From: DATMER01 sp040349255
GTDB taxonomy: Bacteria; Acidobacteriota; Thermoanaerobaculia; Multivoradales; UBA5704
Assembly: GCA_040349255.1 (NCBI GenBank)
Contig: JBEQUE010000005.1
Span: 3,265 to 67,264, forward strand
DNA: 64,000 bases
Direction: 5' to 3'
How positions within the stretch are numbered: position 1 is the stretch's first letter; each line of letters begins with the position of its first letter. Position numbers and translations under genes: made by a program. The notes under the pieces are model-generated. The model saw only the letters and a program-made list of their open reading frames with translations, made no database searches and was not told the DNA's origin. This document shows positions 1-7,676 of the stretch, piece by piece.

Positions 1-1486
1 TTCCCGTCCTCGCGGTCAACCAGGTGAAGGGGATCTTGTGAAGAGCGCCGTCCGGGCTGACCAGCACACACTTCCGAAGCCCGGGCACGGCAGCACGGGG
101 GATCACCATGCGGCTCAGGGTCTCGACTTCCGCGCCGCTTCCGGCGGAAGACAGTTGCTGCCAAGCCTGCTCGACGGCGTCCTCGACCTTGGCGCGCTTT
201 GGCAGGTCGAACGAGGTGATCCCATCCTCGTCGACCCGCCACAGGAAGCTGTCTCGCTCACCCAGATCGTAGGCGAGCAGGGTGCAATCCGCGCCCAGCT
301 CCTGCTGGATCTCGGCCAGCGTGCTCCTCTCCGTGTCGGCGAGGGGCTCGCCCGAGACGTCGTCCAGAAGCGATCGGGAATGGGAGCGCTCGCGCACGTC
401 GAAGGCTTTCCCATCCCATCCTCCGGTCCGATCCCGCCGGTGCCGTTCCATCAGGAGGGAGACATAGAGCTCGAAGTAACGCTGCCGCTTGGAAAAGAAG
501 GAGACGCGCAGCCCGGGATCGTCCAGATCGGCCCGGACGGGCTCCACCAGCGACACGGAGCGATCGACGGACGAAATTGCCTCCTCGAGCCGTCCGAGAT
601 CCCGGAGCACCTCGGCCCGACCGAACAGCATGGACGACTTCGCGAGCGGCTCGCTCAGGGGCTCGAGGAGAGCCAGGGCCTGATCGAAACGGCGCAGGGC
701 TTCGCCCTCCCGGCCCTGCAGATCGGCGATGTGCGCCAGGTCGGCGATCATGAAAGCCTCCCAGCGGACATCTCCCGTCTGATGAGACAGGGACCGGGCC
801 CTCTCCAGCTCCTGCGACGCCTGGTCGAGATTTCCCAGATCGCGGTACACCGTTCCGAGCCGACCGCGGAACCGGGCCTCTTCATCGGGTGTCTCGACAA
901 GCTCGAGAGCCGTCTCATACATCGAGAGCGCCCTCGCCGGAACCTTCATGTCGTGCAGGGCCAACCCCGCGCCGTCGAGCACGTCCAGGTGGACCTCCCG
1001 GAGATCCTTTATCTGGAGGAGGTCAAGCGCCCGGTTGTAGATCTCGAAAGCCTTCTGGGTCTGGCCCAGCAGCAGGAGGAGCTGGCCGAGATTGGCGAGA
1101 GTGCGCGCCTCCTCCGCGGGCTCGCCGGCCCTGGGCCAGATGGCCAGCGCTTTCCCATACTGGCTCAAGGCCTCCTGGTATCGGCCTTGATAGTCCGCGA
1201 CCAGGCCGAGGCCATTGTGAGCCTTGGCTTCCGCCGAGGCGTCGCCCGCGCGCACCGCCAGGTCCAGGGCACGGGCAAAGAGCTCTCCGGCCTTGTCCAG
1301 ATGCAACGCCTTCCATTCGACGAGCCCGTCCTCCACCGCCTTCCTGGCTTCCTCACTGCGTCCTCCCGGCGCGGCAGCCGGGGGGCGCGCCGGGCCGGAA
1401 GTGCTCTGAGGCGCAAGGGCCGGATGGGCGGCGGCCAGCGCCAGCAGGGAGAAGACGATCGGAAGGCAACGATGGTTATCGATCAT
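1..1486 (-). CDS. TPR–CHAT domain protein, C-terminal part outside the window
   Basis: The reading frame is open to the left edge, so about 495 codons are visible and the C-terminus is missing. The N-terminus resembles a secretion signal (PIVFSLLALAAAHPALA). A long series of tetratricopeptide-like helix pairs follows, roughly residues 40-330 (for example GLGLVADYQGRYQEAL). From about residue 390 the protein resembles the start of a CHAT (caspase-like) peptidase domain, with SPDGALHKIPF near the edge; the catalytic His and Cys would lie beyond it. The ATG at 1486 overlaps the anti-sigma stop by 11 bases, so translation is probably coupled. Being third in a sigma/anti-sigma operon suggests a peptidase or scaffold expressed under that sigma factor. 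TPR–CHAT is fairly secure; export is inferred. Confidence 0.8.
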   Translation of the reverse strand, partial: MIDNHRCLPIVFSLLALAAAHPALAPQSTSGPARPPAAAPGGRSEEARKAVEDGLVEWKALHLDKAGELFARALDLAVRAGDASAEAKAHNGLGLVADYQGRYQEALSQYGKALAIWPRAGEPAEEARTLANLGQLLLLLGQTQKAFEIYNRALDLLQIKDLREVHLDVLDGAGLALHDMKVPARALSMYETALELVETPDEEARFRGRLGTVYRDLGNLDQASQELERARSLSHQTGDVRWEAFMIADLAHIADLQGREGEALRRFDQALALLEPLSEPLAKSSMLFGRAEVLRDLGRLEEAISSVDRSVSLVEPVRADLDDPGLRVSFFSKRQRYFELYVSLLMERHRRDRTGGWDGKAFDVRERSHSRSLLDDVSGEPLADTERSTLAEIQQELGADCTLLAYDLGERDSFLWRVDEDGITSFDLPKRAKVEDAVEQAWQQLSSAGSGAEVETLSRMVIPRAAVPGLRKCVLVSPDGALHKIPFTWLTARTG

Positions 1487-2270
1487 CAACTTCGAATTCG
1501 ATGCTGCCGACAGGTTCCGGCGGGCCTTTGCCGAGCCCATACAGCACGGCTTCATATCTGCCCGACTCCAGGGTGGCGCCGGGGAGCTTGAACGAAACCT
1601 CCCAGTCTTGCGCGGACGGAGACGAAGTCTGCTCGACCTCGGAGGTCTTCCAAATCACCTTCCGGCCGCTCAGGATGCGGCCCTCGTAATGGGGATAGCT
1701 CTCCGGGTAAAAGTGGAAAACCGCCGGCCGGCGCGGCGGCGATACCGCGTCGATGGGAGGTTGACTCTCCCCTCCCCCTCGCACGTTCTCCCCTTCGTAG
1801 AAGTCCTTGGCCGCGAGCTCCGGCTTTGGAATGATCATCCAGGCGCCCCATCCCGCGGCCACGGCCACGAGCGCTGCCGCCACAGAGCGCCATGGCCGTC
1901 GCTTGCGCGGCAGGATCACGGGTGCCGGTGCGGGTGGAGCCGGAGCCGGGAACGGCACCACCGGAGCCGGCTCCCTCTCCCGGATCCGCGCCCGCAGCGC
2001 CTGCCAGTCCTCCTCCACCTCGGCATCGGTCAGCTCGGGGACGCCCGGCGGCGGAGCCAGGTCGGCGAAGCCGGCGAGATCCAGGAGCAGGTCGCTGCAC
2101 AGCCGGCAGTGGGCCAGGTGCTCGCGGACCCTCTCCTGGTCCTGCGGCGGCAGGGTGCCTTCGTGATAGGCGGCCAGCTCTCCGGGCGTCGAGTGCTCGG
2201 CCGAAGTGCGGTGCTCCTGTTCCGCCAGGAGGCGGAGGGCCGCGGTCAGGGATGTCTTTTCGTCGTTCAC
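1476..2270 (-). CDS. Membrane anti-sigma factor with zinc-binding N-terminal domain
   Basis: 264 aa. The N-terminal third carries the anti-sigma zinc-finger signature H-x3-C-x2-C (HLAHCRLCSDLLLDL, near residue 52), typical of cytoplasmic domains that bind ECF sigma factors. One membrane segment follows a Pro-rich stretch (SVAAALVAVAAGWGAWMII, about residues 128-146), with an extracytoplasmic C-terminal domain of some 110 residues that may sense envelope signals. The start overlaps the sigma stop by 4 bases (ATGA) and the stop overlaps the CHAT gene start by 11 bases, so all three should be co-translated. The cognate partner is almost certainly the upstream sigma factor. The signal sensed cannot be read from the sequence. 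Confidence 0.88.
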   Translation of the reverse strand: MNDEKTSLTAALRLLAEQEHRTSAEHSTPGELAAYHEGTLPPQDQERVREHLAHCRLCSDLLLDLAGFADLAPPPGVPELTDAEVEEDWQALRARIREREPAPVVPFPAPAPPAPAPVILPRKRRPWRSVAAALVAVAAGWGAWMIIPKPELAAKDFYEGENVRGGGESQPPIDAVSPPRRPAVFHFYPESYPHYEGRILSGRKVIWKTSEVEQTSSPSAQDWEVSFKLPGATLESGRYEAVLYGLGKGPPEPVGSIEFEVDDR

Positions 2271-2839
2271 GTCACGTCAATCCTGAAATAATCCGACAAC
2301 CGGTCCCGGAGATGCTGCCTCGCCTGATACAGGTGCGCCTTCACCGTCTCGATGGAGACCTCCATCTCCTCCGCGATCTCACGATACTTCATATCGCTGG
2401 TCACGCGCAGCATGACGGCCTTCTTCATCTGGGGAGGCAGTTCCTCCAGAGCCTCCCGGAGAAGCCGGGAGCGCTCCTCGGACAACATCGACTCCAACGC
2501 ATCCTCATCACTCTCCGGGTCGCTCGCGTCGGTCGAGTCCAGAGAGACTTCCTCGGCGTCGCGCTTCTGAGCCGCCTGGCTCCGAAGGGTGTTCTTGTAC
2601 AGGTTGTTCGCGATCTGAAACAGCCAGGTGACCAGGCTGCTGTCACCCCGGAACCCCTGTCTGTATTTATAGACCCGGAAGAATGTCTCCTGGGCTAGAT
2701 CGCGGCTCTCTTCCGTTGAAAATCCCTTGTTCTGGAAGAAGGCCACCACCGGACGGTAGTACCTCCGGAAAAGCTCTTCGGAAGCTTCCGGCGCGCGATC
2801 CTCGGGGTCATCCGGGACGAGGTCGTCCGTCATGGCCAT
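2267..2839 (-). CDS. ECF-family RNA polymerase sigma factor
   Basis: 190 aa, the usual ECF length. Region 2 is recognisable around residues 22-90 (STEESRDLAQETFFRVYK; LVTWLFQIANNLYKN) and region 4 around residues 128-180 (LPPQMKKAVMLRV; YREIAEEMEVSIETVKAHL, the DNA-binding helix-turn-helix that reads the -35 element). An acidic linker joins them. It is first in an operon with the anti-sigma factor (4-base overlap) and the TPR–CHAT protein. Two in-frame ATGs lie 6 bases apart (2839 and 2833). AAGG lies directly before the first and 6 bases before the second, so 2833 is an equally good start. A plausible promoter lies just upstream. Confidence 0.92.
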   Translation of the reverse strand: MAMTDDLVPDDPEDRAPEASEELFRRYYRPVVAFFQNKGFSTEESRDLAQETFFRVYKYRQGFRGDSSLVTWLFQIANNLYKNTLRSQAAQKRDAEEVSLDSTDASDPESDEDALESMLSEERSRLLREALEELPPQMKKAVMLRVTSDMKYREIAEEMEVSIETVKAHLYQARQHLRDRLSDYFRIDVT

Positions 2840-2875
2840 CCTTATGTCTCCATCTGGAGAAAAACTTCGTGTCCC

Positions 2876-2904
2876 ATCCTAGCCATTCCGGAACTCCGCG
2901 ACAA
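2876..2904 (-). promoter_or_regulatory. Probable promoter of the sigma/anti-sigma/CHAT operon
   Basis: Read on the minus strand, TTGTCG (2904-2899) and TAGGAT (2881-2876) are separated by 17 bases. This is close to a housekeeping -35/-10 pair and gives a short leader before the sigma start. It lies in the divergent gap facing the SDR gene. Inferred from consensus only. Confidence 0.45.
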
Positions 2905-2998
2905 GGGCCGGTTGGCACACATCATGAACCGTCCTCCTTCGCCGCCCGGGTGAAAGCGAGCGGCCCGCAGAGACACTTGACTGACGAGGAGGTCCACC

Positions 2999-3742
2999 AT
3001 GGAGAAGCGTCTCGACGGCAAGATTGCCATCATCACCGGCGCGGGCACCGGCATCGGAGAGGCCATCGCGCACAAGTTCGCCAAGGAGGGGGCCACGGTC
3101 ATCCTCAACGGTCTGCCGGGCGATCCCATCGAAGAGGTGGCTTCGGCCATCCGGAAGCACGGCGCCACCGCTCTCACCTATGCCGGCGACGTGTCCCAGG
3201 AGCGCCATGCCCAGGCGATCGTCCAGCTCACGGTGGACCGCCTGGGACGGCTCGACGTCCTGATCAACAATGCCGGGTACGTCCCGGCGGTCTTCGCGAC
3301 GCAGGAGGACATCGACACCCTCGTCCGGGCCAACATCCGGAGCGTGTTCCTGATGGCCCGGTACGCCCTGCCCCATCTCCGGCAGAGCCGCGGCAACATC
3401 GTGTCCGCCGGGTCCGAGTCCGGGGGCACCAAGAGCTGGATCCACTCCTTCATGCACGGCGTCGCCGTCGAGGAGGCCAGGCACGGGGTGCGCGCCAACT
3501 GCGTCTGCACCGGGGCGGTCGACACGGCCTGGGCCGGCCGCGGCACGCCGGAGGAGATCGCGAACGTCTACGCCTTCCTGGCCTCGGACGAGGCCAGCTA
3601 TGTCACCGGCGCACTGTGGGTGGTGGACGGCGGGGTCACGGTCGCCAAGGGCGCCATTGCCAAGGAGGAGACGCCGAAGGAGCTACGGAAGGTCACTCCG
3701 GAGCCGACGGCGGCTCCGGAGCCGGTGACAGTGCGAAAGTAA
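2999..3742 (+). CDS. Short-chain dehydrogenase/reductase (SDR), catalytic tyrosine absent
   Basis: 247 aa, preceded by GAGGAGG 6 bases before the ATG. The N-terminal Rossmann fold is intact: TGAGTGIG cofactor motif near residue 14 and NNAG near residue 90, with a normal C-terminal segment (YVTGALWVVDGG). The catalytic region is not normal. The expected S-(about 12 residues)-YxxxK is compressed to SAGSESGGTK, so the position of the Tyr is taken by Ser, and the segment after VDTAW jumps straight to GRGTPEEIANVYAF, where relatives carry roughly 20 more residues. Both look like in-frame deletions. A Lys/Pro/Glu-rich tail ends the protein. It may bind NAD(P) without classical SDR catalysis. It stands alone between divergent and convergent neighbours. 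Confidence 0.85.
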   Translation: MEKRLDGKIAIITGAGTGIGEAIAHKFAKEGATVILNGLPGDPIEEVASAIRKHGATALTYAGDVSQERHAQAIVQLTVDRLGRLDVLINNAGYVPAVFATQEDIDTLVRANIRSVFLMARYALPHLRQSRGNIVSAGSESGGTKSWIHSFMHGVAVEEARHGVRANCVCTGAVDTAWAGRGTPEEIANVYAFLASDEASYVTGALWVVDGGVTVAKGAIAKEETPKELRKVTPEPTAAPEPVTVRK

Positions 3743-3754
3743 GTCTTCGGGCCT

Positions 3755-4378
3755 TTACTTCGGCGCCGGCGCCGCGGCTTCCTGGCGGTCCGACTCGACC
3801 GAGATGCTGACCTTCACGTCGTCGCCCAGGATCGCGCCGCCCGTGTCGAGCGCCCGGTTCCAGGTGATGCCGAACTCCTTGCGGTCCAGCTTGAAGGCGG
3901 TCTCGAAACCGGCCTTCTCGCCGCGCGGGGTCTTGACCGAGCCCAGGACGTCCACCTGGATCGTCGTCTTCTTCGTGACGCCCTTGATGGTCATGTCGCC
4001 CGTCACCTCCAGGGTGTCGGCGTCCACGGCCTTGACCGAGGTGCTCGTGAAGGACCAGGTGGGGAACTTCTCCACGTCGAAGAAGTCGGGCGAGCGCAGG
4101 TGGTTGTCGCGGTCGTCGTTGTCGGTGTCGATCGACTTGGCCTGGACGGTGAAGCTGACGCTCGACGCCGCCGGGTTCGCCTTGTCGTACTTGATCGTGC
4201 CGTCGAAGTCCTTGAAGCGGCCGGACACGTTGCTGACGAAGTGCCGGATGGTAAAGCCGACGCCGCTGTGGTCGGGATCCACCTTGTAGACCACCGGATC
4301 GGCTGAAGCCGCTGTTGCGAAGAGACCCGGGAGCAGGAGAGCGAGGGACAGGGCCTGGATGAAAGCTTTGGGCTTCAA
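3755..4378 (-). CDS. YceI family periplasmic lipid-binding protein
   Basis: 207 aa with an N-terminal signal peptide (ALSLALLLPGLFATAASA). The mature part is a typical YceI lipocalin-like barrel: YKVDPDHSGVGFTIRHFVSNVSG at its start, DNDDRDNHLRSPDFFD and the repeated WSFTSTSV / GDMTIKGVTK strands. The family binds isoprenoid-type lipids in the periplasm. The start is TTG, chosen because GGAGG lies 8 bases upstream and no better start exists. It follows aceE on the same strand after 36 bases, so read-through is possible, but its own ribosome site is strong. A short Ala/Pro tail ends the protein. Confidence 0.9.
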   Translation of the reverse strand: MKPKAFIQALSLALLLPGLFATAASADPVVYKVDPDHSGVGFTIRHFVSNVSGRFKDFDGTIKYDKANPAASSVSFTVQAKSIDTDNDDRDNHLRSPDFFDVEKFPTWSFTSTSVKAVDADTLEVTGDMTIKGVTKKTTIQVDVLGSVKTPRGEKAGFETAFKLDRKEFGITWNRALDTGGAILGDDVKVSISVESDRQEAAAPAPK

Positions 4379-4414
4379 GTTCGGTTCCTCCGGAAATTTG
4401 GCAGCCGCACTCTA

Positions 4415-7117
4415 TCAGACCAGCAGTGCGTAGGGTTTCTCGGGGTCGATCCCCAGCTCCCCGATGGCCTTGCGGGCTGCCGCGGCGTCGATCTCGCCGC
4501 GCTTCGCGAGCTCGGCCAGGGCGGCGGCGGCCACGCTCTCGGCGTCCACCTCGAAGAAGCGGCGCAGGGCCTCGCGGGTGTCGCTGCGGCCGAAGCCGTC
4601 GGTGCCCAGGGGGTGGAACCGGCCCGGCAGCCAGCGGGCGATCTGGTCGGGGACCAGCTTCATGTAGTCGGTCACCGCGAGGATCGGCCGGTCGTCGCCC
4701 TCGAACAGCGAGACCACGTACGGCTTGCGCGGCTCCTCGCCGGGATGGAGACGGTTCCAGCGCTCGGCTTCGAGCGCGTCCCGCCTCAGCTCCTTGTAGC
4801 TCGTGGCGCTCCAGACCTCGGCGGCCACGCCGAAGCGCTCGGCCAGGATCTGCTGCGCCCGCAGCGCCTCGCGATGCAGCGAGCCGCTGCCCAGGAGGTG
4901 GACCTTCGGTTTGTCCTCGGTCCCCTCCAGAACGCCTTTGAACTTGTAGAGCCCCTTGAGGATACCCTCGCGGCAGTCGGGCGAGGGGAGCGGCGGCATC
5001 GGGTAGTTCTCGTTGGTCAGGGTGATGTAGTAGAAGATGTCCTCCCGGTCCTTGTACATCCGCCGCAGGCCGTCCTCCAGGATGACCGCGATCTCATAGG
5101 CATAGGCCGGGTCGTAGGCCAGGAGGTTCGGCACCACGCTCGCGAGCACCAGGCTGTGGCCGTCCTCGTGCTGGAGCCCCTCGCCGTTGAGCGTCGTGCG
5201 GCCGGAGGTGGCGCCGAGCAGGAAGCCGCGCGCCCGCTGGTCCGCCGCGGCCCAGATGAGGTCGCCCACGCGCTGGAAGCCGAACATCGAGTAGAAGATG
5301 AAGAACGGGATGGCGTCGATGCCGTGCGTGGCGTACGAGGTGCCGGCGGCGATGAAGGACGCCATGGAGCCGGCCTCGGTGATGCCCTCCTCCAGGATCT
5401 GGCCGTTCGTGGCCTCGCGGTAGTAGAGCAGCATGCTCTTGTCCACCGGCTCGTAGAGCTGGCCCACGTGCGAGTAGATGCCGAACTGGCGGAAGAGCGA
5501 CTCCATGCCGAAGGTGCGCGCCTCGTCCGGCACGATCGGCACCACCTTGGGGCCGATCTCCTCGTCCTTGAGGAGCTGGGTGAGCATCTGGACGAACACC
5601 ATGGTGGTGGAGACGTCGCGGTCCACGCCGGTGTAGTAGCGCTCCCAGGTGCTGGACGCGGGCTGCGGCAGCGGCTCCTTGCGCACCCGGCGGCTCGGCA
5701 CGGAGCCGCCCAGCGCGCGGCGGCGCTCCTGGAGGTACTGGATCTCGGGGCTGTCGTCCGCCGGCCGGTAGAACGGGATGTCGTGCAGATCCTTGTCCGG
5801 GATCGGGATGTCGAAGCGGTCGCGGAAGAAGCGCAGCTCGTCCTCGTTGAGCTTCTTCTGCTGGTGGGTGACGTTGCGCCCCTCGCCGGCCTCGCCGAGG
5901 CCATAGCCCTTGACGGTCTTGGCCAGGATGACCGTGGGCGAGCCGGTGTGCTCCACCGCGGCCTTGAACGCGGTGTAGACCTTGACCGGGTCGTGGCCGC
6001 CGCGGCGCAGCTCGTGGAGCTGCTCGTCGGTGTAATTCTTGACCAGCTCCGCCAGCTCGGGGTGCTTGCCGAAGAACTCGCGGCGGATGTAGTCGCCACC
6101 CTCGACGGTGTACTTCTGGAACTCGCCGTCGAGGGTCTCGTTCATGCGCTGGATGAGGAGGCCGGTGTTGTCGGCCTCGATGAGGGGATCCCAGTCGGAG
6201 CCCCAGATGACCTTGATGACGTTCCAGCCGGCGCCGCGGAAGTTGGTCTCCAGCTCCTGGATGATCTTGCCGTTGCCGCGCACGGGTCCGTCGAGGCGCT
6301 GCAGGTTGCAGTTGATGACGAAGATCAGGTTGTCGAGCTTCTCGCGGGCGGCGAGGCTGATGGCGCCGAGCGACTCGGGCTCGTCGGTCTCGCCGTCGCC
6401 CAAAAACGCCCAGATCTTGCGGTTCTGGGGGTCGCGCAGGCCGCGGTCGCGCAGGTAGCGGTTGAACTTGGCCTGATAGATGGCGGTGATCGGTCCCAGG
6501 CCCATGGAGACGGTGGGGAACTCCCAGAAGTCGGGCATGAGCCAGGGATGGGGATAGGAGGCGAGGCCGCCGCCGGTCTCCAGCTCGCGGCGGAAGGCCT
6601 CCATGCGCTCGATCGGGATGCGCCCTTCGAGGAAGGCGTTGGCGTAGATGCCCGGCGAGGCGTGGCCCTGGATGTAGAGCATGTCGCCGTCGAAACCGCC
6701 TTCGCCGCGTCCCTTGAAGAAGTGGTGCAGGCCGACCTGGTAGAGGGTGGCGGCGGAAGCGTAGGTGGAAATGTGGCCGCCCAGGCCGGCGAAGCGCTTG
6801 TTGGCGCGCACCACCATGGCCATGGCGTTCCAGCGCACGAGGCTCTTGATCTTGCGCTCGACGGCGCGGTCGCCGCCGTAGGCCGGCTCCTTGTCCCTGG
6901 GGATCGTATTGATGTACGGCGTGTTGCCGGTGAACGGGAGGGTGACGTTCTTCTCGTAGCCTTTCTCCAGCAGTTTCTTGAGGAGGAAGCAGGCGCGGTC
7001 GTGCCCTTCGATCTCGACCACCTGCTCGAAGGCGGTCAGCCACTCCTCGGTCTCCTGGACGTCGGCGTCCTTGCCCCCCGTGTACCAGTTCAGCGGGGTC
7101 CTGAACTCCTCGCTCAT
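4415..7117 (-). CDS. aceE: Pyruvate dehydrogenase E1 component, homodimeric type
   Basis: 900 aa, the normal length for the single-chain E1 of the pyruvate dehydrogenase complex, which decarboxylates pyruvate with thiamine diphosphate and acetylates the lipoyl group of E2. The ThDP-binding motif is present (GDGETDEPES near residue 242, then INCN near residue 269). The substrate loop and dimer regions are also recognisable (GHASPGIYA near 150; HEDGHSLV near 650). AGGAGGT lies 9 bases before the ATG. No E2 or E3 gene is adjacent. lipA and lipB, which make the lipoyl cofactor, are elsewhere in this window. The upstream gap of about 130 bases is shared with a divergent lipoprotein gene. Confidence 0.97.
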   Translation of the reverse strand: MSEEFRTPLNWYTGGKDADVQETEEWLTAFEQVVEIEGHDRACFLLKKLLEKGYEKNVTLPFTGNTPYINTIPRDKEPAYGGDRAVERKIKSLVRWNAMAMVVRANKRFAGLGGHISTYASAATLYQVGLHHFFKGRGEGGFDGDMLYIQGHASPGIYANAFLEGRIPIERMEAFRRELETGGGLASYPHPWLMPDFWEFPTVSMGLGPITAIYQAKFNRYLRDRGLRDPQNRKIWAFLGDGETDEPESLGAISLAAREKLDNLIFVINCNLQRLDGPVRGNGKIIQELETNFRGAGWNVIKVIWGSDWDPLIEADNTGLLIQRMNETLDGEFQKYTVEGGDYIRREFFGKHPELAELVKNYTDEQLHELRRGGHDPVKVYTAFKAAVEHTGSPTVILAKTVKGYGLGEAGEGRNVTHQQKKLNEDELRFFRDRFDIPIPDKDLHDIPFYRPADDSPEIQYLQERRRALGGSVPSRRVRKEPLPQPASSTWERYYTGVDRDVSTTMVFVQMLTQLLKDEEIGPKVVPIVPDEARTFGMESLFRQFGIYSHVGQLYEPVDKSMLLYYREATNGQILEEGITEAGSMASFIAAGTSYATHGIDAIPFFIFYSMFGFQRVGDLIWAAADQRARGFLLGATSGRTTLNGEGLQHEDGHSLVLASVVPNLLAYDPAYAYEIAVILEDGLRRMYKDREDIFYYITLTNENYPMPPLPSPDCREGILKGLYKFKGVLEGTEDKPKVHLLGSGSLHREALRAQQILAERFGVAAEVWSATSYKELRRDALEAERWNRLHPGEEPRKPYVVSLFEGDDRPILAVTDYMKLVPDQIARWLPGRFHPLGTDGFGRSDTREALRRFFEVDAESVAAAALAELAKRGEIDAAAARKAIGELGIDPEKPYALLV

Positions 7118-7250
7118 GCTCGCATGACCTCCTGCCCCGGGCCAAACCCCCCGGGGGACGACCTAGATTGTCACGTCTGGGGCCGCCGCGCCAATGGATC
7201 GGGCCAGAGATCGGGATAGAATGCGCGCCACTGTCCGAGGGGAGGGAACC

Positions 7251-7676
7251 GTGATCGGCAGAGCGTTTGCCCGGATGCTGCTTCTCCTGACCGTCGTGGG
7301 AATTGTCCTGGGGACTGCGGGATGCCAGAACCCGCAGCGTCCGCCATTCATCTTCGAGATCCCGGCCGGCTACAAGGGCTGGGTGTCGGTGCAGTTCTTC
7401 CGCCCGGACTGTCCGGAGGTGCCGCTCGAAGGGGAGAAGGTGGTGGTCAAGATCCCGGCGAACGGCAGCCTGTGCACGGGCACGCCGCTCGGCTTCGGGG
7501 AGGTCCGGGACGAGTACTACTACGTGGATGCTTCGGGCAACCGGACCGACGCCAGGGCCGACGTCCGGCAGGAGCACGTGGCGATCGAGGGCGCGGCCCC
7601 GAAGAAGATCTTCGAGCGCTTCTTCGTCGGCACCGAGGCCGAGCTCAAGACATCGACCGAGCCCCGCTCCGAGTGA
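7251..7676 (+). CDS. Small secreted lipoprotein of unknown function
   Basis: 141 aa from a GTG start. The start is chosen because GGGAGG lies 5 bases upstream and it opens a clean lipoprotein signal (FARMLLLLTVVGIVLGTAGC, lipobox ending in Cys). An earlier ATG at 7221 overlaps a -10-like TAGAAT (7217-7222), which argues against it as the start. The mature part has a beta-rich pattern (FEIPAGYKGWVSVQFF, VVVKIPANGSLCTGTP) that reminds me of the DUF6843 type. Its 3' end overlaps the convergent caspase-family gene by 32 bases. Function unknown; probably anchored to the outer or inner membrane. Confidence 0.75.
   Translation: MIGRAFARMLLLLTVVGIVLGTAGCQNPQRPPFIFEIPAGYKGWVSVQFFRPDCPEVPLEGEKVVVKIPANGSLCTGTPLGFGEVRDEYYYVDASGNRTDARADVRQEHVAIEGAAPKKIFERFFVGTEAELKTSTEPRSE

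Noticed and set aside
38..1591. 517-codon plus-strand frame
   Set aside because: Antisense to the TPR–CHAT gene, whose helical repeats, signal peptide and operon position are convincing.
4613..7219. 868-codon plus-strand frame opposite aceE
   Set aside because: A by-product of high GC in the antisense of a clear E1 gene; no family features.
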